The notes: a model not told the origin generated them from the letters alone. Numbered from the stretch's first letter, positions 1 through 11,213 are shown. The stretch is 64,000 nucleotides of DNA from Amyelois transitella (GCF_032362555.1 NC_083509.1:7773001-7837000), one strand, 5' to 3'. Numbers and translations are program-made.

Positions 1-3000
1 TGCTAGGTGTAGCAAACAGTTATACTATGGAAGCTTCATTTGGAGGATCAGAATTAGGTAGTAGAATGTCCACACATTTTTCTGTGCAAGATTATGAGAG
101 TTTAGGGCGAACATTCTGTGAAACTTTATTAGATTTTTGCGATGAAGATCCTACTAAAGAAAGATTAAGAACAAAAATTGTCACTCGGCTTTTGAAAGAA
201 GGGTCTAATGCGGATGAACCAACAAATATTGATTTATCGGACTATTCGAGGTAGGTAGAAAGTAACCTTTTTTTTAATTCCTAAAGAGTACCTGTCTTTA
301 TTTGTACAGTATCATAATGTTTTAATTATTTGGCAGCGATGAAGGGGATACATCAAGCAGTAGCTCAGAGGCAGGGCATCTAAAGGAACCTATAGATGTC
401 AAGCAACCAGCTCCGCCACCTTCACCGATGTTCCCCGACATACACAGCGGTTATTCTGGTAGCAGAGAAGTAAATATAAAACTATTTGAAATTATGGGAA
501 AGTAGTTAATAATGAGAATACAATGTTCTTAATTCATCATTCATGTTTATAAAACATATTCTTTAGTAGTCAACACAAATTATTAAAACCAATGTTTCCA
601 TAGAATATATCTAGTAGGTATATAAGTTATAATTGATGAGGCACTTGTACAAAGGATGATATCTTTCTAGAAGCAGAGAAAACCACGCCCTAAATTAGAA
701 AAGATGCAAAGGATAGAAAGAATAGAAAGGACAGAAAGGAAGAAAACGAAACGGCAAATATTACAAGTAAGTGTCTAAATATTATATTAGGTACACCCAC
801 GGGTCTGCGTAAAAGGAAGCCTTTAATTTTTATTATCTTTCCCGTGGGGATAACGCAATTTAATATAATTAATTACACGCAACAACAATGTAACATAATA
901 CAAAAATTATACAAACAACTTAAAATGATCTAGTTAGGTATACCACTTTCAAAGATGCAAGTGAAGAAGAAGCGGCGGAATTTCTATGGGCGAAAGAAAT
1001 TTATTTTTTATTTTTGTGCAACACTTGGAAACTTGTATGATAGCTGGTGGTTGTCTTATGAATTTGAATACATTTTTAAGATAAAAATACATACATACAT
1101 ACATACATACATAAAATCACGCCTCTTTCCCGGAGGGGTAGGCAGAGACTACCTCTTTCCACTTGCCACGATCTCTGCATACTTCTTTCGCTTCGTCCAC
1201 ATTCATAACTCTCTTCATACAAGCTCGGCGGTTTCGGGTACTTTTGACCTGACCCTTTACCAGGACGTCCTTAATTTGATCAAGATACGTTCGTCTAGGT
1301 CTTCCCACTCCGACCTTTCCCTCCACACTCTCCTTGTATATCTGCTTAGTCAACCTGCTTTCATTCATCCTCTCCACATGACCGAACCATCTTAACATAC
1401 CCTTTTCTATTCCTGTAACTACATCTTCTTTCACATCACAACATTCCCTTATCACGCTGTTCCTTATCCTGTCACTCAATTTCACACCCATCATACTCCT
1501 TAACGCTCTCATTTCCACTGCATTTATTCTGCTTTCATGCTTCTTTTGCCATACCCAACTTTCACTCCCATACATTAATGTCGGGACCAACACGCCCCTG
1601 TGCACAGCCAGTCGAGCCTTTTTGGATAGTTTCTGACTGCTCATAAAGGCATGCAAAGCTAAAGATAAAAATTCACGTAATAATTTGATTTGAAGGTATC
1701 CAGAGCTACAATAGATTTAACATCAGACGCTATGACCGATGTCTCATCCGATGGAGACTCGGGTGATGAAAATCTAAGTCCAATAAGAAGAGTTCACAGA
1801 CTTTTACAATCATCGGCTAAACCCAAACCGAGGCGAAAGAAGAAAATGCCACCAGAGCTCAAAATTATCCCAGCACCGGTAAGAATCCTCCAAACCGAAT
1901 GAAAGAGATGGAATAAAGCGACATTATCATGATGACAACCTTTACTTTATTCTTTTGTAATACTAAACATAATTCAATGTATTAAGTAATGATGCTTCTA
2001 TGGAATATCACGACAGAAGATTTCACTTCCGTTACCTTTAAATGCGTGAATATTGTGTCTGTAGAATAAATGACACAAGATATAGTAGATGTAGTTTTCA
2101 TCAACTTCTAATAAAAAATATTATTTTCTTTAAGACAAGTGACTCTCCATATCACTCTGATCGAGAAAAACAATTGTTATCAAAGATTGGAAGACCTCGT
2201 AGCGTATCAATGGTCAATGAAACTATAGAAAAATCAAAACTGAAACCTGCATCTTGGCATGCATTCAAACGACTGCCTCCACCAAAGTAAGTCATAATCT
2301 ATCCAGAGAGTAATACTAATAATAAACTAGTCGTTCCATAAATAAAACATCTACGTTGCATTGATCACAACAAATAATAATTTATAATATTCCTTTATTC
2401 AGGAGCCTCTCAGAAACAAAGAACAAAAATACTCAACCATCGGAGCTACAAGTTAAACTCACTTCACTAAAAAGAAATGTATGGAGTGGAATACAAAGTG
2501 ATGACAAAGGGCCTTTGTCATGGGGAATATCGAGTTTCGCAATGAATTCTTATTTTACTGATAGTGAAGCTCTTCTCAGGCAAGTTCTTTTATACTATTT
2601 AGATTTGTCAGTGTTGCAATCATATTGCAATATGTATAATGAAAACTGTATGATTTCACACAATTTTAAGATCATAGTTACAATTAGGAAATTCAGCAAA
2701 AAATATATAAAAATAAACAAAATTTATTTTGCCACCATTCAGGTCATGTTCAAAAAAGTTAGAAGAGCTGGAAAGTGAAAAGAAAAAAAGCAAAGATGAA
2801 AAGAAAAAGAAGAAAACAAAACTAAAGAAAATTTCTTTAAAAGTGCCAAACACTGATGACGCTGCAGAACCAGTAAATAAAATACCCAAAACCAACAAGA
2901 AAAAAGGAAAGTAAGTATTTGATTGTAGCAAGAGCGACAGTTCAGCTCTTCTTCCAAGTTGTTTTTGACTGATATTGTTGCATGATTGATTGTTGAGACT

Positions 3001-3476
3001 TGTGGGGTAGAGATGTAATGACCTGATTTAAAAACAATATTATAAGTTCACATTCTAGGCTTTAAAAAATAAAAAAAATACCAAAGCAGACACCAATATA
3101 ACAAACATATAATGCCTTTGCTGGTAATCAGTTGAATTAATAAGAATTATTTTCCAGGTTGAAACATACAAAATCTGAAAATACAGCATATGTTAACAAC
3201 ACCAGTTTTACAGACATACCAAGGAATACACAGCAAATATCTCAAAAGCAAACTACAATAGAAATCAAACATGTGAAAAGCCGATTTAAAAAAACCGCAT
3301 TTGTTACAACTGCAATACAAACTAAGAAGGCTGTTGGTAAAATTATGAGTTCAATGGTATCCGATCATTCTGATTCCGATGACTCCATTGATTCCACCAA
3401 AAAGACAAAGAAAAAAACAAAAGCCAATAAGCCAAAATTAAAAAAATCTGTTTCTGAAAGTAAAAATAAGATTTAA
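1..3476 (+). CDS. Cytosolic carboxypeptidase (M14B, CCP2/3- or NnaD-like), 3' part of gene
   Basis: This is the 3' end of a zinc carboxypeptidase gene that begins before the window. Exons read at 1-250, 337-469, 671-766, 1696-1878, 2135-2286, 2403-2579, 2743-2910 and 3158-3476, with matching phases. The first exon carries [11 protein letters not shown]; the Glu after TM is at the position of the catalytic Glu of M14 peptidases. It is followed by [13 protein letters not shown], the end of the catalytic domain typical of cytosolic carboxypeptidases. A Ser/Asp-rich patch ([13 protein letters not shown]) follows, as in AGBL2/AGBL3, then a long basic Lys/Ser-rich tail ending [11 protein letters not shown]. 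Family role: removal of glutamates from tubulin and other protein tails in the cytosol and cilia. The zinc-binding HxxE region must lie upstream. One intron uses a GC donor, and another holds a LINE fragment. Assignment to CCP2/3 rather than CCP1 is inference; the tail itself shows no recognisable domain. Confidence 0.8.
1089..1661 (-). mobile_element. 5'-truncated non-LTR LINE (RT C-terminal part) with (TATG)n tail
   Basis: The minus strand has an open frame of 179 codons (1117-1656) with [23 protein letters not shown] and [13 protein letters not shown], the usual C-terminal part of lepidopteran endonuclease-reverse-transcriptase LINEs. The low-coordinate end is a (TATG)n tail. The 11-bp direct repeat AAGATAAAAAT at 1078-1088 and 1662-1672 is a target-site duplication, so this is a normal 5'-truncated retroposition into intron 3 of the carboxypeptidase gene, antisense to it. 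The frame is still open, so the copy is young. RTE-like is my best guess at the clade. Confidence 0.85.
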
Positions 3477-4013
3477 AATTGAAAGTGTACATTTTGGTAG
3501 GATATGATAAATTTGTTATACTTACATACCTATTACATTTGTAAGAAAGGTAATTTAACATTATAATATTATCAAGATAAATGATTTTATAAACCTGAAG
3601 GTCTATCTGTTACTTCCCAGAGCAAGCTTTGGTATGCATTATGCTGAAGACCTGAGTTCAACACAAATTTATCTCTCTCATCTCTGCGTGATCTTGGTTG
3701 CACCCTCCACAGAAGTGATTCAGGGCCCAGGGTCTGCCTATATACACACACAAATATGTATGCAACATATATACTTAAAGTCCCACTATTTTCTCATCTG
3801 TATTTTTGTTTTGAATGGATTTTGTTCCCATTTCAAATGTTGGAAAGAGGGTTTTCTGAGGAAGGTTTATATCTATAAATGCTACCTATGAGAAGCCAGG
3901 GCGGGTATGCAATAAAAAGTCATGATCATAAAAGTTAAGTATTCTTTATATATCTTTAGCCCTTACAAGGTAGACAGAGCCAACAGAGAAATAAATTATT
4001 ATCAAAATAGAAT

Positions 4014-4135
4014 ACTGCATTGACGTCAACATCATTTAAGTAGAATTATATTTACTACTGCTTCCAAAGCGCAGAAGCAGCAGTGTAGAAAAAGCGGCGG
4101 AACCAATTACACTGCAGAATTTCACTGGATGATGG
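4014..4135 (+). repeat. Dispersed repeat, family also at 36355-36465
   Basis: The segment with GACGTCAACATC, CTGCTTCCAAAGCG and CACTGCAG matches, in reverse complement, the segment at 36355-36465 (ACTGCAGCATTTTC in reverse complement, CGCTTTGGAAGCGG). About 110 bp are shared with scattered differences, which marks an old dispersed repeat. No coding capacity or terminal repeat is visible. Confidence 0.6.
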
Positions 4136-5449
4136 ATGAAACATATAATGTTACGTTATAGGGTTTTTAGTTAGGGAACTATTTATGGTTGTACATATCT
4201 ATCGATATTGACAACAATTTTATATTTCGTATAGTATGTAGAATGTTTTAGCAATAGGTATCAATAAAAAAATCATAAAGAAATTACTAATTAATATGTA
4301 ATAAATATCCAATAAAACAAACTCATATTCGAATTATATTGTATTGTACCTATTTCAAAGCTCTATCAATTAATGCTAACATTATTTAGCTACAATTCAA
4401 TCATATTATTTAGTAAACTGCAGATACTAAAGTTTGAAATTGAAGGACAATGTTGAATATTTTTGAATAAAATTAAGAATAAATTGTTTTGTACATACAT
4501 ACCAAGGTAAAAACCAGAGCAGAGAATCTAACGAAGAAAAAATAATTATTTAACTAATTACACCTATAAACTTTATTTTTCTTGACTTATTTTAGTTGGA
4601 TTAGAAACATAAACAATGAATGAATAAATTATGGAACCATGACTTGACCTTGACAATGACTTGACACTGACAGTAACTTCACTTTTTAATATTAAGGCTC
4701 CATCGTTCAACAAAACGATGACTTTACAGCTAAGATATTTTTCACTTTTTTATCTCTACTCGTGACATCAGGACAGTGACGTTTCAGTGATTTCGTAACA
4801 TTCGAATCTAAAACTTAAACTTAAAACTATAATTTAATGATATTATACTTCGTTCGAGCTTAAACTTGATCTTCAACTTCTGTGTGGGGAACCTACTACT
4901 ATCTACTAATCTGAATTCAGCTTGACTTGGGAATTTCTAAATAAATACCATTGTGTTTTAGATATAACTGAGGGCAATAATTTTTTCAATTTATTGTTTA
5001 AGTACGGTAAGGACTCGGATCGGAAGCCCATGTTGCTAGAATGTAAGGACAAACAAGGACGAACTTGATCTACCAAACATTAATTTTCTATTATGTGGCT
5101 TTTAATTTTTCTATGTAGATAGAAAGGGCGCGCGGTGCGGGAGGGATCACTTTATACTTACGTGTAAACAGGCTTAACGCAAAATTCAAAAGTAAAAGGT
5201 GACCATGTAAACTTTGAAGGTAATATAGAAACGAAATAAGGTATTTTGTTTATTTAAAAGATTTTATTTAGTTTCAGCATATGTATAAAACGGTAAAAAA
5301 AATTGTGACATTTTACGGAGTGGTGCTGATCTGATCACGGAACCGAAAAATAATTCAATAAGTAGCTTAGAATACCTACCCTACACAAGTCCATTTAGTT
5401 ACCATACGAAATTAATGAGAAAGTTCGTTTTAGATTCCTTATTTTAAGT

Positions 5450-5585
5450 GTTGGGCTAGCAACCTGGTACTATTTTTAATTAGCCATGCAGCTTTCATAT
5501 AGCTGGACATGGCTTTCCAGTCTTTTCTAGATGGTTGACTCTATCTACCCCGTTAGGAATAAAGACATTATTATATGTAACTATG
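5450..5585 (+). repeat. Decayed copy of the (TATG)-tail SINE-like family
   Basis: GGGCTAGCAACCTGGTACTA, a diverged AGCTGGACATGGCTTTCCAG and TCTATCTACCCCGTTAGG follow the order of the full-length copies at 26406-26664 and 60920-61186. The 5' third is missing and many positions differ, so it is an old truncated copy. Confidence 0.65.
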
Positions 5586-5740
5586 TTGAATTTAGGTAAA
5601 CCATGACGACGTGGGTATCAAACCCGGTACCCAGAATACAACCACTGCGCCAGCATTCTGCACATCTTTACCTTTTCAATACTTCAAAGACTGCTCCTAC
5701 TTAGACATACCAATTAAATACTGCCGTACTTATTTTCACG

Positions 5741-7863
5741 TCAGCAGTCATTTGCAAGCCAGCTATTTTGTGTTAAATTATTTGAAGAAGTACAAAACGA
5801 ATTTATCACTGGTGTACTAGCTGGAAATGCTAATATTCTCAATTCACCAGTACTAGAAAACTGTAAAGCATTGCTGATCCTTACTCCTGATGATGAATAT
5901 CCTGGGACTTGGGGTTCGCCAGTCATTGGATTAAAAGTACCGCACCTTGACTTCGCTAATATACACGATGTTACATTAGTAAAAAATCGAACATTATCGG
6001 CATCTAAAGTTATGTTAACTCCTGTTCTTGCTTCTCTCGTACATTGAGTAATCTGAAAATACAATTTTAGATGGTATATATGTAAACACAATTTCAGAAT
6101 AATATAATTTTATCAGATGGGATTTCTTAAGTTAATTTTTATTCTCACCAAATTAATGGAGTTTGTTCTTCTAAGACAGCGCACAAAATCACAATAGCCC
6201 ATGAAACAACCAGACGGTTGGACATTTAAAGCCGATGTCGATAGAGCCTAAAAGTTAAGAAAAAACATTTCATATTAAAGCCCAAGTGCAAGTTAAGATT
6301 TCTAGAAAATCATCAAATGCACTCACAACCAATGCGGTAGCACACCCAGCATAGGAAGTATTCACGAAGTACTGTGTCGCACATGCACCCAGTGCAGTTA
6401 ATTCTTGAGGCCCCTGAAACAAAGTATTTTGAAATTGTGTGAATAAAATTTTGCAAAATTAATATTGTATAACTAATATTATACTTATACACGTGAATAC
6501 GAATATTTCTCATTTTATTACTGAGAACATCTTCAGGGAACAACCACGAACCAAGCTGAGTTAGTAAGGTAATTAGACTCCCCTGCTGGTTTCGTGAGTT
6601 AGGTAAAACGGAGCCGCTTTGTGTAATGTCTTGACGAACCCACTCCAAGATCGTGCTCATGGTTGAACCTCAAGGCAACTCTCCTGGAAGGACACAACTT
6701 GCACAAATGTGAGAACGATGACCAAAAGAGAAAACATTAGGTATTACTTTAGTTTGTAATTAATAAAGATAAAAATACTGAATTGAAATTTGACACAAAA
6801 AGAGACTAAACCTGCATGTACCCATGGAGCGACCCCCTTGGCAAAACTGAAAAGAAATAAATTGTCTGGCGGAAGTCTTTTCTTTGTGGCGTTTGAGCCC
6901 GAATCATCGCTCTCCCTACAAATACCAAGTACCGACATTTAGAATATTAGTATAGATATTCAGTATCATAAAATTGGCAAAAACCTCCGGCATAGAAGTA
7001 ACTCTGGTGAAACAGTTGATACATCCATCTCTCAAAGTAACATTAGTAGGCTGAGCTGTGCTGCACACAATGTTCAACAAATTCTGTAATTGCGGCCTGT
7101 AAAATGAATAAAAAGATTCTGTAAATATCTGGAATTCTTCTTAAATCACAAGGATATGACTAGGAACCACTGACACACATACTACACAAAACGTATTTCA
7201 ATTTAACGATTTTGTGATGCCTAAACAAATCATAATACTTAATTACTGTTGCAAAATCACTTCAATTACTGTAATACCTACCTACATATTAGGTATATGT
7301 AGATGCCTTACCCGTTGGAGGGGCAAAGAGCAGCTAACTTCTGAGTTTTCCATTGTAAGATTTTCGTTTTAACGTCGCTTAAGTCAAATATTCCATTCGT
7401 GCCTACACCTATCTAAAACAAAGAAATTAAAAAATGGTTTCCATTTAATATTAAAATCTTATTTTATTCATTTATAAATAAGTAATGTGACCGACCTCAC
7501 TAAAATTTTGAAAATTTTGGTTCTTCCATTGTAATATATTAGTTTGTAATTGATTTAGGTCTAAAAAAGTTCCATTTAGTCCGATCTGTGAATAATAAAA
7601 AATATGTTAAGGAAAAATTTGATTTTAAAATCTGTGTGGAAGTAGAACGAAAAAATTTTCTTAAAAAACCGCTTCCTTTCTAGAGTGTAATTAGTATGTA
7701 AACAAATAAGCTTTTAGATTTATAAAATAACATAAAATACAAATCATAAAATACTGTTCGGATAATTTCTTTTTTTATCGTAATAATTTTATAAAATTAT
7801 ACTTACTATGGTTAGCACAAGATAAATGCAAAGAGTATGAATGTAATGAATGCAACTAGTCAT
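5741..7863 (-). CDS. Putative secreted cysteine-containing protein, unrecognised, eight exons
   Basis: Minus-strand exons can be joined with consistent phase at 7807-7863, 7496-7585, 7312-7412, 6985-7096, 6812-6911, 6493-6668, 6327-6413 and 5741-6052, giving about 340 residues. The first exon begins MTSCIHYIHTLCIYLVLTI, a plausible signal peptide followed by a consensus GTAAGT donor. Exons 2 and 3 encode related segments (IGLNGTFLDLNQLQTNILQW and IGVGTNGIFDLSDVKTKILQ), a tandem exon duplication. Later parts have spaced cysteines (GCINCFTRV, LGACATQYFVNTSYAGC) and several N-x-S/T sites, fitting an extracellular protein; the end is NNLTQNSWLANDC. I do not recognise the family. Donors of exons 2, 4 and 6 are weak, so borders there are uncertain and a decaying gene cannot be excluded. 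Function unknown. Confidence 0.5.
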
Positions 7864-8847
7864 TTTATTTTATAAAATACTATTTAAAGCTCCCATAAAA
7901 ACGTTACGTGCGATGCAGGCAGTGGCCATCGGTTACTAAAAAACAAATTTGCACTTTCAAATTCAGAGCAATTTATCACTGTATGATTAAGTACCTAACT
8001 AGGTCCAATTTTGTAGTGCAAATGTTGTAATTTTTATTTATGTATGTTTATTATTATAGGTACTATATCTACAATGGGACATTATCTATTATATGAAATT
8101 ATTGTTCGAAATCACAAGCAATGGCTACCGGAAATGTAAACTGCATCTAGTATACGTGTATAATATCATACAGGGTCCAAAAATGGTTTCTACAAATAAA
8201 ATCTTTATGTAAAGTTTAAAAACATATTTTATTTAAATAATTTAATACCATAGATAAGTGTTTGCAAATTAAAGAATTTAATCAAGATAAATGTCAATAA
8301 ATTTGTGATTCTTCTTCTAGGCAATGAACTAGCAATCTTTTACTAATTTAATCACAGGTTTTGTCTACCCTGTAAAGGCTAAAGACACATGATTATGTAT
8401 AAGTTTATTTTTAATGTACCTACATGAACATGACAATACACATTCATGTAAGTGAATTTTCGGTCAGGTCACTCGACCAGAGTTTGATATTTTTTACTTA
8501 CACAAAAAGTGCACAACGCAACAAGAAGTGCTCCCAAGATAGCAAAGCGCTTTGCTCTACCATTGCGCTTTCATTCGAGTATATTCGCCGATATTCAGTC
8601 TTCATTCACCACTTTAAACGGCTTAACCAATTTTGTCCAAACAAGTCTAAGGACACTAGTACGTAAGTCACCCTTTATAAAAAAAAAATTGAAATACATA
8701 GTTTCATCCGTTTGTAAAACTTATAATACCCCTCTTTTACCATGGGGGGTTAAAAACAGATATTCTTCCTCATTATAATAATTATAGACAGAAAAGAACC
8801 ATTATAAAACGTACTTACCGTTTAAGGTATAAGTATCAAGTATTCAA

Positions 8848-8890
8848 AATGTATGTAACTATGTATGTAACTATGTATGTACCTATGTAG
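8848..8890 (+). repeat. 12-bp minisatellite (ATGTATGTAACT)n
   Basis: About three and a half units of ATGTATGTAACT run in tandem, the third with AC to CC at the end. It sits directly before the dispersed repeat at 8892-9007 and may be the expanded tail of an adjacent repeat. Confidence 0.75.
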
Positions 8891-8891
8891 T

Positions 8892-9007
8892 CCCGGTTGT
8901 ATCCTCATCACTAGAGGGGAGCCCGGGGTATGCCTTTGACCATGAATCCTGAATTGGAAAAGTCAGGCTTTAACACGAGGCGGCTCCCGTCAGACCTCCG
9001 TAACGTT
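8892..9007 (+). repeat. Dispersed lepidopteran-type repeat (related copy at 41096-41240)
   Basis: The order CCTCATCAC, GAGCCCGGGG, AAGTCAGG, GGCTCCCGTCAGACCTCCG is shared with the copy at 41096-41240 (CCTCATCAC, CCGGGGACGCC, GAGTCAAG, CGACTCCCAATTGACTTTCG). It is a non-coding dispersed repeat; its class is unknown to me. The BEL/Pao element is inserted about 25 bp downstream. Confidence 0.55.
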
Positions 9008-9032
9008 CGTAAATAGTCTTTAATATCATAAT

Positions 9033-9245
9033 TGTTGGGGATGACCAAGGAGATTGTTTCGAAATATTTCTTTATTTTTTATGTCATTTTTTGAATAGTG
9101 TTTTTTTTGTGTGTTCTTGTTTGTCAGTGGAAGTAAAGACCGTATTTTGCAATCTTCTATATTTTATTTATTCCTGCCGCTAATTAGGGGCATTTTTGGG
9201 AACAGGGAGAGCTGCAGGGTCTACCGGGCAAACGATTCCGTAACA
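9033..9245 (+). repeat. 5' LTR of the BEL/Pao element
   Basis: The 213-bp direct repeat starts TGTTGGGGATGACC and ends CGATTCCGTAACA. It contains TATATTTTATTTATT and appears identical to the 3' copy. Confidence 0.93.
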
Positions 9246-9271
9246 TAAGTGGCGACCGTGACTTAAAAAAA

Positions 9272-10906
9272 ATGGATCGCCTTCTTGCGAACAGAAAAAT
9301 AACAAGGAGGAGGTTCACATTGGTAAAAAACAAAATTCTAAATTTTTTGCAATCTGATGATTCTGATAGAGCAATTCCGGAGTTTAATAAATTAAAAGAA
9401 TTATTCGCTGAGTTGTCTGAGTTACAGAATAAAATTATGTCCGTCTGGCTTGACGAGCCAGAGCGCGATGAAAATTTTTTCGAATACGACATGGAGTCGG
9501 ACGACGCGTACTCAAGTGAGTTCCATCAGATCAAATATAAAATTGAACAATTATACAAGAAAAATGAGTGTGAGCATCAATCCGTGACTGGATCGGCATC
9601 TGGCTCTAAAAAAGGAGGTAGACTTAAGCTTCCAAAATTAGAATTACCAAAGTTTGATGGAACGGTGAAAAAATGGTTGCAATTTTGGACGCAATTTCAA
9701 AAAATTCATTTGGATGAAGAGTTGGATGACAGCGATAAATTCCAATATTTGATACAAAGTATCGAAAAAGGATGCAGTGCTAGAGATTTGGTAGAGAGTT
9801 TCCCTCCATCGGCTCCGAATTACCCGAAAGCTATTCAGCAACTGAAAGAGAGATTTGGAAAAGATGATATTATCATTCAATACTATGTGAGAGAGCTTTT
9901 AAAATTAGTGTCGTCCAAAGGAAAGGGAATATCATTGCGATCATTATATGACCAACTAATGACCCAAATTTTATCTTTAGAAACATTGGGCGTGACTCAA
10001 GATAAGTACGCAGCATTTCTTTACCCTATGGTAGAATCAACACTACCTGATGACATCATCAGAGCTTGGAATCGATCTCTTTTGAATGCTTTAGGTGACA
10101 ATGAATTGACCAAAATTTTAGATTTTTTGAAAAAGGAAGTTGAATCAGAAGAACGAATATACATGGCAAAAGGTAATTTAAATAATCCTGATACCGTGCC
10201 ATCAGCCTCTTTCCTCACTGTTGCTAGTGAAGCCGAAAAGGTTAAATCACGTTTTCAGAGAGAGAAAGATAATGTAGAGTGTGTTTGGTGTGGAAAAACT
10301 ACACACAGTAGCTCTGAATGCAGAATACCTATAAAGATGAATATAGAGAATAAGAAAGAATACCTAAACAAAAAGAAGGCATGTCATATTTGTCTCAAAA
10401 TTGGTCACTTCGCAAGAAGATGCAGGAAGTTTCCGAAATGTGTGGTGTGCGAAAAACGGCACTATCCCATAATGTGCACATCGATAAATAAAGAAAACAC
10501 CAACACCCAAGACCAAAGCACTCTACTGAATACGGCGTCAAATACAACAGTCTTGCTTCAGACGAGTAAGTTTGACATCTGCAATGATAACATGGTAGTA
10601 AGAGAACTATTGGATTCAGGAGCTCAGCTATCGTTAATGACAACAGATGCAGTGAAACTGATTGGCGCAAAACCAGTACTTAAGATAATACCGGGTTCTG
10701 ACAATGAGGGTAGAGTAGCGTCTCGAAGAGTTAGATTAAGGCCGTTACAACGTCTGTATCCTCCGGAGGTTTCACAAGCCCAGAACTTTATGTCACCAAC
10801 AAAGAATGACAAAGAGTTAAAGAAAAAGTTCGAGCCTTGCCCTTATAAACAACAAACCACACGCTCAGGCCGTCTAGTGAGGGTACCATCTAGATTTATT
10901 GTTTAA
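9272..10906 (+). CDS. Gag-like protein of the BEL/Pao element
   Basis: One frame of 544 codons encodes a Gag-like protein. The N-terminal part is charged. A middle segment (LPKLELPKFDGTVKKWLQFW) is the DUF1759-type Gag core common in BEL/Pao. Three zinc-knuckle-like CCHC clusters follow (CVWCGKTTHSSSEC, CHICLKIGHFARRC, CVVCEKRHYPIMC), then the start of an aspartyl protease (ELLDSGAQLSLM). The frame ends with a basic tail (TRSGRLVRVPSRF) like the C-terminus of related Pol proteins. Virus-like element; described as a fossil only. Confidence 0.85.
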   Translation: MDRLLANRKITRRRFTLVKNKILNFLQSDDSDRAIPEFNKLKELFAELSELQNKIMSVWLDEPERDENFFEYDMESDDAYSSEFHQIKYKIEQLYKKNECEHQSVTGSASGSKKGGRLKLPKLELPKFDGTVKKWLQFWTQFQKIHLDEELDDSDKFQYLIQSIEKGCSARDLVESFPPSAPNYPKAIQQLKERFGKDDIIIQYYVRELLKLVSSKGKGISLRSLYDQLMTQILSLETLGVTQDKYAAFLYPMVESTLPDDIIRAWNRSLLNALGDNELTKILDFLKKEVESEERIYMAKGNLNNPDTVPSASFLTVASEAEKVKSRFQREKDNVECVWCGKTTHSSSECRIPIKMNIENKKEYLNKKKACHICLKIGHFARRCRKFPKCVVCEKRHYPIMCTSINKENTNTQDQSTLLNTASNTTVLLQTSKFDICNDNMVVRELLDSGAQLSLMTTDAVKLIGAKPVLKIIPGSDNEGRVASRRVRLRPLQRLYPPEVSQAQNFMSPTKNDKELKKKFEPCPYKQQTTRSGRLVRVPSRFIV

Positions 10907-11000
10907 ATCATAATTGTTGATGACCATCAAGGCGCGGGGAGTATGTATGTTGTTTAAGTCATAATTTTTGATGCTCCTTCGACCATCAAGGCGGGGAGTA

Positions 11001-11213
11001 TGTTGGGGATGACCAAGGAGATTGTTTCGAAATATTTCTTTATTTTTTATGTCATTTTTTGAATAGTGTTTTTTTTGTGTGTTCTTGTTTGTCAGTGGAA
11101 GTAAAGACCGTATTTTGCAATCTTCTATATTTTATTTATTCCTGCCGCTAATTAGGGGCATTTTTGGGAACAGGGAGAGCTGCAGGGTCTACCGGGCAAA
11201 CGATTCCGTAACA
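11001..11213 (+). repeat. 3' LTR of the BEL/Pao element
   Basis: Second 213-bp direct repeat, apparently identical to 9033-9245, directly followed by the ATAAT target duplication. Confidence 0.93.

Larger units (their letters stand above)
3477..5740. other. Intergenic region with decayed repeats, no gene seen
   Basis: Between the carboxypeptidase stop codon and the minus-strand gene I see no supported coding sequence. A possible poly(A) signal AATAAA for the carboxypeptidase lies at 3911-3916. A short antisense piece of the (TATG)-tail SINE family (rules of the form GGTAGACAGAGCCAACAG) lies near 3955-3985. The rest is AT-rich unique-looking sequence. Confidence 0.5.
7864..9032. other. Intergenic region with repeats
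   Basis: There is no gene. Around 8310-8400 lies a diverged copy of the (TATG)-tail SINE family (AGCAATCTTTTACTA, TTTTGTCTACCCTGTAAAGG). Around 8600-8760 is a low-copy repeat remnant of the type ACGGCTTAACCAATTTTGTC followed by a C-rich/G-rich hairpin (ACCATGGGGGGTT). A 12-bp minisatellite and another dispersed repeat follow and are listed separately. Confidence 0.5.
9033..11213 (+). mobile_element. BEL/Pao-type LTR element, non-autonomous, very young
   Basis: Two direct 213-bp LTRs (9033-9245 and 11001-11213), both TGTT...AACA, flank a body of about 1.75 kb. The host repeat ATAAT at 9028-9032 and 11214-11218 is the 5-bp target duplication. GTGGCGACCGTGAC just after the first LTR is the primer-binding region usual for BEL/Pao, and a purine-rich AAGGCGGGGAG precedes the second LTR. 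The body encodes Gag-like parts only; most of the polymerase region is absent, so I count about one major loss and the element could only move with help from a relative. The LTRs look identical by eye, which means a very recent insertion. Treated as a fossil. Confidence 0.9.

Noticed and set aside
1086-1112. (ACAT)n run as a possible CRISPR or satellite array
   Set aside because: It is the (TATG)n tail of the LINE; no spacers or longer units exist.
955-1395. 146-codon plus-strand frame in the carboxypeptidase intron
   Set aside because: Shadow of the antisense LINE reading frame.
3620-3760. Possible SINE downstream of the carboxypeptidase gene (GAAGTGATTCAGGGCCCAGG)
   Set aside because: Reminiscent of a lepidopteran repeat, but no second copy in the window and no end features, so not called.
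5741-7863. Idea that the secreted gene is a Tectonic family member
   Set aside because: Signal peptide and cysteines fit loosely, but I could not match the Tectonic domain motifs; left unnamed.
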